A stretch of DNA of 64,000 bases. Origin: JANNSX01 sp963741525. Its GTDB lineage: Bacteria; Pseudomonadota; Alphaproteobacteria; Rhizobiales; Hyphomicrobiaceae. Made by a program: the position numbers and the translations under genes. Position 1 is the stretch's first letter, and each line of letters starts with the position of its first letter. Shown here one piece after another: positions 18,179-25,982 of this stretch. Below the pieces are notes generated by a model. That model worked only from the letters and a program-made list of their open reading frames with translations, ran no database searches and had not been told where the DNA came from. The stretch is from the NCBI GenBank assembly GCA_963741525.1, contig CAVUIW010000005.1, forward strand, positions 186,001 to 250,000, in the 5' to 3' direction.

Positions 18179-19149
18179 ATGCAACTTGCCCGCGACGAGC
18201 TGATCCGCGCCTACCGGACGATGCGGACGATCCGTACCTTCGAGGATCGCTGCAACCAGGAGATCGGCACGGGCGACATTCCGGGCTCCGTCCATCTCTA
18301 TGCGGGCGAGGAGGCCTCGGGCGTCGGCGTCTGCATGCACCTCTCCGACAAGGATACGATCGCCTCGACCCATCGCGGCCATGGCCATTGCATCGCCAAG
18401 GGGTGCGACGTCGAGGGCATGATGGCCGAGATCTACGGCAAGGCGACCGGCACCTGCAAAGGCAAGGGCGGCTCGATGCACATCGCCGATCTGTCGAAAG
18501 GCATGCTCGGCGCCAACGGCATCGTCGGCGGTGGGCCGCCGCTCATTTGCGGCGCGGCGCTGACGGCCAAGACGCTCAAGACCGGCGCCGTCGCCGTCTG
18601 CTTCATGGGCGATGGCGCCTTCAACCAGGGCACGACCGCGGAGTCCCTCAACCTCGCCAAGGTCTGGAACCTGCCGGCGATCTTCGTCGTGGAGAACAAC
18701 GGCTTCGGCGAAGCGACGAAGACCGAGTTCGCCACCGCCGGCGACATCACGGCACGCGCGGCGGCCTATGGCATGCCGGCGGTCGAGGTCGACGGAACCG
18801 ACTTCTTTGCGGTGCATCAGGCGGCGGGCGAGGCTGATCGCGCGTGCGCGTGCCGGCGAGGGGCCGGGCGTGCTGCACACGAAGGTGCCGCGCTTCTACG
18901 GGCATTTCTCAGGCGATGCCGAGACCTATCGGACGCCGGAGGAAAAAGAGCGGATCAGACGCGAGGAGGATTGCCTCAAATTCTTCCGCAAGCGCGTGAC
19001 CGAGGCAGGCCTGCTCGAGGTCTCCCAGCTCGACGGCGTCGACAAGGAGGTCGCCGATCTGATCGAACAAGTCGGTCAAGGCTGCGCGCGCCGCGCCGCA
19101 GCCCGACCCGAAAGAGATCACAACGGACGTTTACGTCCGCTACGCCTGA
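18179..19149 (+). pseudogene. Thiamine-dependent dehydrogenase E1 component, alpha subunit (acetoin/pyruvate dehydrogenase type), frameshifted
   Basis: About 322 aa when repaired. The start ATG 18179 has CCAGGAG upstream. The TPP-binding motif GDGAFNQGTTAESLNLA...NN is intact near residues 143-180, as are the SVHLYAGEEASGVGV and STHRGHGHCIAKG segments typical of AcoA/PdhA. A one-base insertion near 18832 (GAGG for GAG) and another near 19070 (CAAG for CAG) break the frame; the repaired C-terminus ends DPKEITTDVYVRYA at TGA 19147-19149. With the following two genes it would form the E1/E2 part of a 2-oxoacid or acetoin dehydrogenase complex. AcoC-like domain structure downstream favours the acetoin type. 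Confidence 0.8.
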
Positions 19150-19193
19150 TGCGCCCCTCTTCGCCAAAGCCCAAGAATCCGAGCGAGACCGTC

Positions 19194-20206
19194 ATGCCGC
19201 AGAAATCAATCCGCCAGGCGCTGAACGAAGCCCTGAAGCTCGAGATGCGCCGCGATCCGCGCGTCGTCATCATGGGCGAGGACGTGACCGGCGGCGCCGG
19301 CACCGGTGTCGACGATGCCTGGGGCGGCGCCTTCGGCGTCACGAAGGGCATCCTCGGCGAGTTCGGCCGCGAGCGCATCCTCGACACGCCGATTACCGAG
19401 AGCGCCTTCGTCGGCGCGGCGGCGGGTGCGGCGGCAACGGGGCTTGCGTCCCGTCGCCGAGATCATGTTCGTCGACTTTCTCGGCGTCTGCCTCGACCAG
19501 CTCATCAACCAGGCGGCGAAGTTCCGCTACATGTTCGGCGGCAGGGCCGTGACGCCGATGGTGCTGCGCGCGACGTTCGGTGCCGGGAGGGCGCTCAGCC
19601 GCCCAGCACAGCCAGGCGCTCTACTCGATGTTCACGCACGTGCCGGGCCTCAAGGTCGTCATTCCCTCGAATGCCTATGACGCGAAGGGTCTCCTCATCC
19701 AGGCGATCCGCGACGATGATCCCGTCATCTTCCTCGAGCACAAGCTGATGTACGACGACAAAGGCGAGGTACCCGATGGCGCCTACACGGTGCCGTTCGG
19801 CGAGGCCAATGTCGTCCGCGAGGGCAAGCACGCGACGATCATCGCCATCGGCCGAATGGTGAGAATGGCGGAGATGGCGGCGGCAAGCCTCGCCAAGCAG
19901 GGCATCGAGGTGACGATCGTCGACCCGAGGACGACGTCGCCGCTCGACGAGGACACCATCCTCGAGATGGCCGAGGAGACCGGCCGAGTCGTCATCGTGG
20001 ACGAGTCCAATCCGCGCTGCTCCGTGGCCTCCGACATCTCCTCCATCATTGCCGAGAAAGCGTTCGATGCGCTCGAAGCCCCCATCGTCAAGGTGACGGC
20101 ACCGCATTCGCCGGTTCCCTATGCGCCGAGCCTCGAGGATGTCTATGTGCCCTCGCCCGAGCGGATCGAGGCGGCCGTAAGAAAAGTCATGGGCAAGAAG
20201 GGTTGA
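19194..20206 (+). pseudogene. Thiamine-dependent dehydrogenase E1 component, beta subunit (acetoin/pyruvate dehydrogenase type), frameshifted
   Basis: About 336 aa when repaired. The start is ATG 19194 (MPQKSIRQALNEALKLEM). Blocks typical of AcoB/PdhB: VIMGEDVTGGAGTG, DTPITESAFVGAAAGAA, PVAEIMFVDFLGVCLDQL, AAQHSQALYSMFTHVPGLKV, VDPRTTSPLDEDTI and the C-terminal HSPVPYAPSLEDVYVPS. Insertions near 19443 (CTTG for CTG) and 19586 (GGG for GG) break the frame; from 19600 the frame is clean to the stop. The gene pairs with the E1 alpha gene 44 bases upstream and runs into the lipoyl-hydrolase gene. Confidence 0.8.
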
Positions 20207-20211
20207 GCCAA

Positions 20212-21339
20212 ATGGCCGAGCGCATTCATGCCGTGACAATGCCTCGCTGGGGCATGGTGATGACCGAGGGGCAGGTCTCCGGCTGGCTCGCCAACGAGGG
20301 CGCCGAGGTGCGCTCCGGCCAGGAGGTCGTCGAGATCGAGACGACGAAGATCACCAATGTCATGGAGGCGGCGGCGAACGGAATTCTGAGGCGGCAGGTA
20401 GTGTCGCCGGGAACCGTCGCACCGTGTGGCGCGATCATTGGTGTCATTGCCGAGGGGGATGTTCCCGAAGCCGAGATCGATGCCTTCGTCGCCGAATTCC
20501 AATCGCGCTTTGCGGTGAGTGCCGAAGCGCAGGCGCAAGGCCCGGCCTCGCGGATCGTCGAGGCGGGCGCGCATCGGCTCAACGTGCTGTCGCTCGGCGA
20601 GGGGGACGGCACACCCATCGTGCTGGTTCACGGCTACGGCGGCGATCTCACGAGCTGGATGTTCAATCAGGAAACGCTCGCGCAGGGGCGCACTGCACAT
20701 GCGTTGGATCTTCCGGCGCATGGGAACTCCCCCGTCGTTGATGTATCGGGCGGCCCGCGCCGCTTCGCGGAAGCAGTCGTTGCCCTCCTCGACGCACTTG
20801 AGATCCCGAAGGCCCACCTCGTCGGCCATTCGCTCGGCGGTGCCATCGGGCTCATCATTGCCGCGCGTCACCCCAATCGTCTCGCGTCGCTGTCTCTGCT
20901 TGCGCCAGGCGGCATCGGACCCGAGATCAGCACCGAGTTCCTGCGCGGCTTTGCGGCGGCCGAGAAGCGGAAAGAGATGAAGGAGGTTCTGGGGCTCCTT
21001 TTGGCCGATGCGGATCAGGTGACACGCAGCATGATCGATGCCTCGCTCAAGTACAAACGCCTGGATGGCGTGCCCGAGGCGCTTCAGGCGCTGCTCGCAA
21101 GCATGCTCGAGGGCGACGGGCAGAAGAGCGGCCTTCGCGAGCTGCTCACCGGCACGAAGGTACCGACACAACTCATTTGGGGTCGCGATGATAAAATCAT
21201 TCCAGCCTCGCAGGCCGAGGGCTTGCCCGCACACATCGCGGTGCACTTGCTCGACAAGGTCGGCCACATGCCACAGATGGAGGCCGCTACCGAGGTCAAC
21301 AAGCTCATCGCCGAGCATGTGACACGCAACGGAGGCTAG
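20212..21339 (+). CDS. AcoC-like protein: lipoyl domain fused to alpha/beta hydrolase
   Basis: 375 aa, start ATG 20212, 5 bases after the E1 beta stop. Residues about 5-80 are a biotinyl/lipoyl domain with the modifiable Lys in EIETTKITNVMEA (near 47). Residues about 110-375 are an alpha/beta hydrolase with VLVHGYGGDLTSW, nucleophile GHSLGGAIG, acidic GRDDKIIP and His GHMPQME. This architecture is that of acetoin dehydrogenase E2 (AcoC), where the hydrolase-like domain replaces the usual acyltransferase. Its presence beside E1 alpha/beta makes acetoin or a related diketone/hydroxyketone the probable substrate. No dihydrolipoamide dehydrogenase gene is in the cluster, so E3 must come from elsewhere. 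Confidence 0.83.
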   Translation: MAERIHAVTMPRWGMVMTEGQVSGWLANEGAEVRSGQEVVEIETTKITNVMEAAANGILRRQVVSPGTVAPCGAIIGVIAEGDVPEAEIDAFVAEFQSRFAVSAEAQAQGPASRIVEAGAHRLNVLSLGEGDGTPIVLVHGYGGDLTSWMFNQETLAQGRTAHALDLPAHGNSPVVDVSGGPRRFAEAVVALLDALEIPKAHLVGHSLGGAIGLIIAARHPNRLASLSLLAPGGIGPEISTEFLRGFAAAEKRKEMKEVLGLLLADADQVTRSMIDASLKYKRLDGVPEALQALLASMLEGDGQKSGLRELLTGTKVPTQLIWGRDDKIIPASQAEGLPAHIAVHLLDKVGHMPQMEAATEVNKLIAEHVTRNGG

Positions 21340-21342
21340 GCC

Positions 21343-21876
21343 ATGGCTGAGCGCGGCATTCCGGGCCTCGCGGGGGCTGAGCACATCGGCATAACGGTGC
21401 CGAACCTCAAATTGGCCGTCGACTTCCTCGTCAACGTCATCGGCTGCGACTTCGTCTTCGATGGCGGCGACTTCACCGGTGACCCCGACTTCATGACGAC
21501 CTCGCTCGGCGTCCACCCGAAGGCGCGCCTCAAATACTGCTTCCTGCGCTGCAAGACGGGCCTCAATTTCGAGGTGTTCGAGTATTCCTCGCCGGATCAG
21601 CGCACAGTCCCGCCCAAGAACAGCGACATCGGCGGCCACCACATCTGCTTCTACGTCGACGACATCCATGCGGCGATCGCGCATCTGAAAGCCCATGGTG
21701 TGACCGTCATGGGCGAGCCAGATCACATCGCGCAAGGCAATGCCGCCGGCTCATGGTGGGTTTACTTTCTGGCGCCCTGGGGCCTGCAGATGGAGCTCGT
21801 GAGCTATCCGAGCGGCAAGGGCTACGAGAGAGGCGCCAAGCACGTGCTCTGGCACCCTAAATTCCCGAGCCGCTGA
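21343..21876 (+). CDS. VOC-family (glyoxalase/bleomycin-resistance fold) protein
   Basis: 177 aa, start ATG 21343, three bases after the AcoC-like stop and therefore cotranscribed. It has two beta-alpha-beta-beta-beta modules. The metal ligands are probably His in GAEHIGITVPNL (near 14), Glu in NFEVFEY (near 77), His in GGHHICFYVDD (near 95) and Glu in LQMELVSYP near 149. The family includes glyoxalases, extradiol dioxygenases and epimerases; this short form resembles lactoylglutathione-lyase-like proteins of unknown substrate. It ends immediately against the convergent SDR gene, with no spacer. Confidence 0.75.
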   Translation: MAERGIPGLAGAEHIGITVPNLKLAVDFLVNVIGCDFVFDGGDFTGDPDFMTTSLGVHPKARLKYCFLRCKTGLNFEVFEYSSPDQRTVPPKNSDIGGHHICFYVDDIHAAIAHLKAHGVTVMGEPDHIAQGNAAGSWWVYFLAPWGLQMELVSYPSGKGYERGAKHVLWHPKFPSR

Positions 21877-22650
21877 TCACCCCACTTGCCAGCCGCCATC
21901 GACGGCAATCGACTGGCCGGTGACGTAGCGGCTCAAGTCCGAGCCGAGATAGACGTAGGTGCCGGCGAGCTGGTCGAGGGGCCCCAGATGACCAACCGGG
22001 ATCTTGCTCTCGAGCGCGCCCCTCACTTCCGCCTCCGTGATGCCGCGAATCTTGGCGCGGTCGCGGAAGAGCTGGCGGATCATGTCGGTGTCCATCTGGC
22101 CGGGACAGACGGCATTGACGAGGATGCCGTCGGAAGCGAGTTCCGCGGCAAGGCACTGCATCAGCCCGATCATGCCGAACTTGGAGGCCGAGTAGGCCGC
22201 GTTCTCGCGTCCGCCGCGCAGGCCGAAGAGCGAGGACGTCAGAACGATGCGGCCACCACGCTTGCCCGCAACGATGTGCGGCGCCAGCATCTTCGCCGTG
22301 ATGAAAGCGCCCGTCAGATTGATGTCGATGACTTTGCGGAAGCCGGCGACCTCGGTGTCGACGGCATGCTTGAGGAGCAGGATGCCGGCATTCGGCACAA
22401 GGATATCGAGGCGGCCGAATCGCTTCATGACATCCTCGCCGGCCTTGGCGGTCGCCGCCTCGTCGGTGACGTCGAGCGTGACGGCCATGGCACTCTCGCC
22501 GAGCGACTTGGCGGCCTTCGCCAACACATCCGCCTGCACGTCGGCGATGGCGACCTTGGCGCCGTGCTCGACGAAGGCGCGCGCGACCGCCAAGCCGATG
22601 CCCTGTGCACCACCAGTGATGAAGGCGACTTTGCCGTCGAGCAGAGCCAT
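21877..22650 (-). CDS. SDR-family oxidoreductase
   Basis: 257 aa, NAD(P)-dependent. The start is ATG 22650 (MALLDGKVAFITGGAQGIG); the upstream open frame crosses the operator region and is not coding. Motifs: TGGAQGIGLAVA near residue 12, NAGI near 87, catalytic Ser in RIVLTSSLFG, YSASKFGMIG near 155, and a C-terminal VDGGWQVG. It abuts the VOC gene tail to tail and is divergent from the M20 gene, sharing a 107-bp promoter region with a TATCCAT palindrome. It probably oxidises an alcohol intermediate of the local pathway. Confidence 0.87.
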   Translation of the reverse strand: MALLDGKVAFITGGAQGIGLAVARAFVEHGAKVAIADVQADVLAKAAKSLGESAMAVTLDVTDEAATAKAGEDVMKRFGRLDILVPNAGILLLKHAVDTEVAGFRKVIDINLTGAFITAKMLAPHIVAGKRGGRIVLTSSLFGLRGGRENAAYSASKFGMIGLMQCLAAELASDGILVNAVCPGQMDTDMIRQLFRDRAKIRGITEAEVRGALESKIPVGHLGPLDQLAGTYVYLGSDLSRYVTGQSIAVDGGWQVG

Positions 22651-22671
22651 GGATTGTCTCCCATCGATCGC

Positions 22672-22689
22672 ATGGATAAACGTATCCAT
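22672..22689. promoter_or_regulatory. ATGGATA-AACG-TATCCAT palindrome, candidate GntR operator
   Basis: Perfect 7-bp inverted arms around AACG lie 22 bases upstream of the SDR start and 69 bases upstream of the M20 start, in a divergent promoter region. The TATCCA core is shared with three other promoter-region sites in the 14.8-17.5 kb cluster, linking these genes to one putative regulon. Confidence 0.45.
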
Positions 22690-22757
22690 ATCTTGCATCG
22701 CCCCTGGCACCTGTCCAGGTGCGTGCTGGCGACACATGGGAGGGCAGGCGAAGCGGC

Positions 22758-23994
22758 ATGACCGATTGGCTCGACAGTCCCGACGGCCGAAGCGCGACCC
22801 GCGAGATCGGCGCCTTCGTCGATACGCGCCGAGAGGAGCTCGTTGGTTTGCTCGGGTCACTCATCGCCGAGAGGAGCCCCAATCCGCCGGGCGATTGCGC
22901 GGGCGTCGCGCGGGCTCTGACAGACTGGCTCGGCACGCGTGGCATTGCTTGTGAGACGGTTGCGCGTGTCGAGAGCAAACCCAATCTGGTATCAACCGTC
23001 GCGAGCGGCAAGCCCGGTCCCCACCTCATCCTCAACGGCCATATGGACACGATCACTCCAGGCGACGAGTTCGGCCTGGAGCGTGCCGCTCTTTGCGATG
23101 ACCGCACGCGATGGCAAGCTCTGTGGGCTGGGTCCCGGCAATATGAAAGGCGCGCTCGCGGCGCTCACCTTCGCCTTTGCCTATCTGCATGAGCGCATGC
23201 CTGCGCTGAAAGGCCGGATCACCTACACGGCCGTCGCCGACGAGACGGTCTTCGGCCCCGACGGAGCCGGATTTCTCCTCGATCAGCGCCCGGACCTTCG
23301 CGGCGATGCCGTCATCTGCGGTGAAGGCCCCGGCGACATGGCACTGGGCGTGGCCGAGAAGGGTGTGCTCTGGGTTGCGCTCGAGGCGGCGTGTCCGCCA
23401 GGACAGGGGATGCTGACGACGCGTGGCTCCTCGGCGATCGCTCGCCTCGTCAATGCGCTTGCCGAGATCGACGCGTGGAACGATGAGCAGGTGCGACCGC
23501 CCGTTGAGATTGCCCGTGTCGCCGATGCGGCGGGTCCACACCGCCAGCGCCTATCCGTCAATCCGGGAACCATCACCGGCGGGCATTTCGTCAGCCAGGT
23601 CGCCTCGAGTGCAACGGCGGAGGTGGACTTCCGCCTGCCGCCTGGCCTGACGCTTGTCGATATGAGCACACGGCTCGACGCGCTCAACGCCGGTCATCCC
23701 GGCCTCGCTTGGCGCAAGATCAAGGGCTGGGACCCGAACTGGACGGCGGAGACGAGCGCGATCGCCCGGTCCGTCAGCACGGCAGCCGCACAGGTTCGTG
23801 GCGCAGCCCCACCGCCCGTCGTCCGCCTGCCGGCGAGCGATGCGAGCCGCTGGCGCGCGCTCGGTGTGCCCGCCATCTGCTACGGGCCGCAGCCGGAGCT
23901 CGCCTCCGGCATCGACGACTACGTCAACGAGCAGGATCTCGTCGACTGCGCGAAGATTTACGCGTTGTCAGCGCTCGCCTATCTCAACTCTTAG
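22758..23994 (+). pseudogene. M20-family metallopeptidase/deacylase (ArgE/DapE-like), single frameshift
   Basis: About 411 aa when repaired. The start is ATG 22758 (MTDWLDSPDGRSATREIG). The first metal ligand motif NGHMDTITPGD near residue 94 lies in frame 1. Around 23080-23092 a one-base insertion moves the frame to FAMTARDGKLCGLGPGNMKGALAA, which holds the bridging Asp region (GPGNMKG), then the ADETVFGPDGAGF Glu pair and CGEGPGD. The C-terminal half including the dimerisation domain and the final His-type motif is intact. Family members remove acyl groups from amino acids or cleave dipeptides and carbamoyl compounds. Divergent from the SDR gene. Confidence 0.78.
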
Positions 23995-24223
23995 AATCCG
24001 CGCGCCCGAGGGAAACCCCGTGCTCCACGAGCGCTCCCGCACGCGCCCAGTCGAACGTCCGAGCCATGTTGCCGAGATTCACATAGGTCGCGCCGCCATG
24101 GAACATCTCGTACTGCGTGTGGCGCAAGGGGAACTCGGAACCGAGTGCATCCCAGAGGAGCTTCATGACAGCGATGCGGCCGAAGGCGTCGGTCGCCCGC
24201 GAGACTTGCGTCGATCGCTTCAT
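23984..24223 (-). pseudogene. C-terminal remnant, probably of an HpaB/PvcC-type flavin-dependent hydroxylase
   Basis: A 79-codon reading frame whose sequence (FGRIAVMKLLWDALGSEF, then HTQYEMFHGGATYV and a closing helix) resembles the last part of 4-hydroxyphenylacetate 3-monooxygenase-like proteins, where it closes the acyl-CoA-dehydrogenase-like helical bundle. No start context and no upstream domain are present; the stretch above 24223 holds only short broken frames. It is convergent with the M20 gene, overlapping its end by 11 bases. I treat it as a relic; family assignment is from pattern memory only. Confidence 0.45.
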
Positions 24224-24763
24224 TCACCGGCGGTCGAGGCACACTCGGCTGCGGCCATTGTCAGCTGCCACGGCGAGCCGGTTCATGCCGAGTCGGTCGA
24301 TGGCACCTTTTGGTCAGCATCCCGGCAATCGGCAGCTGATCAATCCGAACATGCAAGCTGACGTGATCATCGTCGCCGACGAAACCCCTGCGCGGGACAC
24401 GACCCAGACTTTTGGCACGCCGCGCCATCTGACATCCTCGCAGCCCACAATGACCGTTTGACCAAAGTGGCAGTCTGGCAAGGCAATGTAGCCGCATCGA
24501 TGAAATTGTCGGCGGAATGACCGACAAAGTGGCGCGCTGGCCGAACTGGGTAGTTTCCGATCCTACCGCCCCTCGCGGCATTGCTTACATAGTCTGAAGA
24601 TAGCCAACACCCCAGTCAGAGGCTGCGGCCCGGCAACGGCGCCACGACAGTGTCGCGGGCCGAAACGCCGGCGCAGTGCTCTGCATTCCAGGTGACTGGC
24701 ACCGGTTGCATCGGTTGGTCCCAATGGTGGCAACCGCGCGACCCTCAACAAAATGAGGATGAC
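24224..24763. other. 540-bp gap with no recognisable gene
   Basis: Short frames only, none with a ribosome site or protein-like composition. The left part may be decayed sequence of the hydroxylase remnant (a short minus-strand stretch reading AIDRLGMNRLAVAAD lies just above it). The right part should contain the promoter of the small secreted protein at 24764; I see no clear -35/-10 pair. Confidence 0.5.
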
Positions 24764-25153
24764 ATGATCAAGTTTCCGGCCAAGACACTTATCGCCACCG
24801 CGGCCGCCGCCATAGCCGTGCTTGCTTCGGCGAATGCCGCAACAGCCGGTCCCTCGATGCCGGTTGCGACTGCCTTTGCCCAAGACAGATTGATCCTGGA
24901 TGTCGAGCATCGGGTAAACCCGGGCCGGAAATTCAACAAACACCGGCGCGCAAACAGGGTGCACCGTCGCAGCCATCGGCGAGATCATGCGAGGCATAGC
25001 CGCAATCGGATTCAGCACTACGACGTCTATACTCCCTGGTTCGATATCGTCATCGGCGGCGGCTACGGCCAAGATTGCGAGAGGTCTTATCGCAACTGGC
25101 AGAGGACCGGCAGCTATTACTGGCGGTCGCGCTACTATGATTGCCGCTATTGA
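24764..25153 (+). CDS. Small secreted basic protein of unknown function
   Basis: 129 aa, start ATG 24764 following a purine-rich AATGAGGATGAC. Residues 1-28 form a clear Sec signal peptide (KTLIATAAAAIAVLASANAATAG). The middle is strongly basic (HRRANRVHRRSHRRDHARHSR, residues about 67-87 of the precursor), and the C-terminus is Tyr/Trp/Arg-rich with two Cys (CERSYRNWQRTGSYYW...YYDCRY) that could pair. Short secreted Arg/Tyr-rich proteins of this style are frequent in Hyphomicrobiales (compare BA14K-like proteins), usually without known function. A terminator-like hairpin follows at 25201. No operon partners. Confidence 0.65.
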   Translation: MIKFPAKTLIATAAAAIAVLASANAATAGPSMPVATAFAQDRLILDVEHRVNPGRKFNKHRRANRVHRRSHRRDHARHSRNRIQHYDVYTPWFDIVIGGGYGQDCERSYRNWQRTGSYYWRSRYYDCRY

Positions 25154-25201
25154 TCGAGCCTGACGCGAGAAGCGCGAAGCCGCGACAACTGAACGGAGAG
25201 A

Positions 25202-25235
25202 GGCCTCGTTGTGGTGCGACGGGGCCTTCTTCGCG
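25202..25235 (+). terminator. Rho-independent-like terminator after small secreted protein gene
   Basis: GGCCTCGT and ACGGGGCC form an 8-bp stem with one mismatch around a 9-base loop, followed by TTCTTC. It lies about 50 bases past the stop of the 24764 gene. Confidence 0.5.
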
Positions 25236-25389
25236 TACCGCCGTGGTCCTCAATCCGAGCGCTCGGATCAACTGGACCGGATCTCAATGAGTTGGGACGT
25301 GCCGCCATCGGGTGCGGAAGAATTTCATCGCCGCCGTCTGAGCGACGGCCGGGCCAGCACCGAGCCCAAGCCCCAGCAGACGATCCCCC

Positions 25390-25695
25390 TATCCAGGCGG
25401 AAAATCTGTCCGACCAAGCGGAGCCATCTCAGCCCGTTCTCCGACTCCGATGCTGGCTGCCGCGCCTACAAATCCAGCCAATGGCTCGCCGGCGGGGAAG
25501 CCACACCGTCAACGGCACAGTCACCCTCAATCCCGAACTGACCCGCGCGCCTTCATGCTGCATCGACTACGTCGTCGTCTACGAAATTTGCCACCTCGTC
25601 GAGCCCAACCATGGCATCGGCTTTTCAAGTTGCTCGCCAAGATCATGCCGGAGTGGAAATTGAGGAAACAGCGGTTGGAAGCGATCATGAGCTGA
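25390..25695 (+). pseudogene. YgjP/SprT-like metallopeptidase remnant with altered HExxH
   Basis: The frame around 25505-25620 reads GSHTVNGTVTLNPELTRAP, CCIDYVVVYEICHLVEPNHG, which matches the core of YgjP-type (M48-like, DUF45) zinc proteases. A one-base shift near 25620-25630 moves to FKLLAKIMPEWKLRKQRLEAIMS, the expected C-terminus. The catalytic HELxH has become YEICH, losing the first zinc ligand, and the canonical RWGSC before it is degraded to RRGSH. No N-terminal domain is recognisable upstream. This looks like real decay rather than sequencing error, because a catalytic residue has changed as well as the frame. Confidence 0.55.
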
Positions 25696-25887
25696 GACCC
25701 CCTACCATATCCGCTTGACCGGACCGCGAAACCGCCCTGCGAATGTCAGCTATCGGAGCGCACCGGCCATCGTCGTCGAGTCCGCCGACGTACGCGGGCC
25801 ACAGGGATGTGGTTCTCGTCGTCATTTCCTTGACTTGCGACCTCGCTGGGATTGCCGAACAGCCAGACGCAGCACCTTGGGCCCGGC

Positions 25888-25901
25888 TTGACTTGAATCA
25901 A
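25888..25901. promoter_or_regulatory. FNR/FixK-type anaerobox upstream of ccoN
   Basis: TTGAC-TTGA-ATCAA matches the TTGAT-N4-ATCAA consensus with one mismatch and lies 82 bases before the ccoN start. cbb3 oxidase operons of alphaproteobacteria are classically activated by FixK/FNR under low oxygen, so position and sequence agree. Confidence 0.65.
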
Positions 25902-25982
25902 AGGCGCCATCCATCGGCGACGCTACAGACCTCCCGAAAGGACTTGCAGCGGCCGGCCGGACCATGACGGGGGAGATTTCCA

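Noticed and set aside
20143..21735. A 530-codon minus-strand frame opposite the AcoC-like gene
   Set aside because: Same shadow effect; the plus-strand lipoyl/hydrolase and VOC proteins have complete motifs and the minus frame has none.
25743..25967. 74-codon plus-strand frame before ccoN
   Set aside because: No ribosome site, no homology, and it overlaps the FNR box and promoter region of ccoN.
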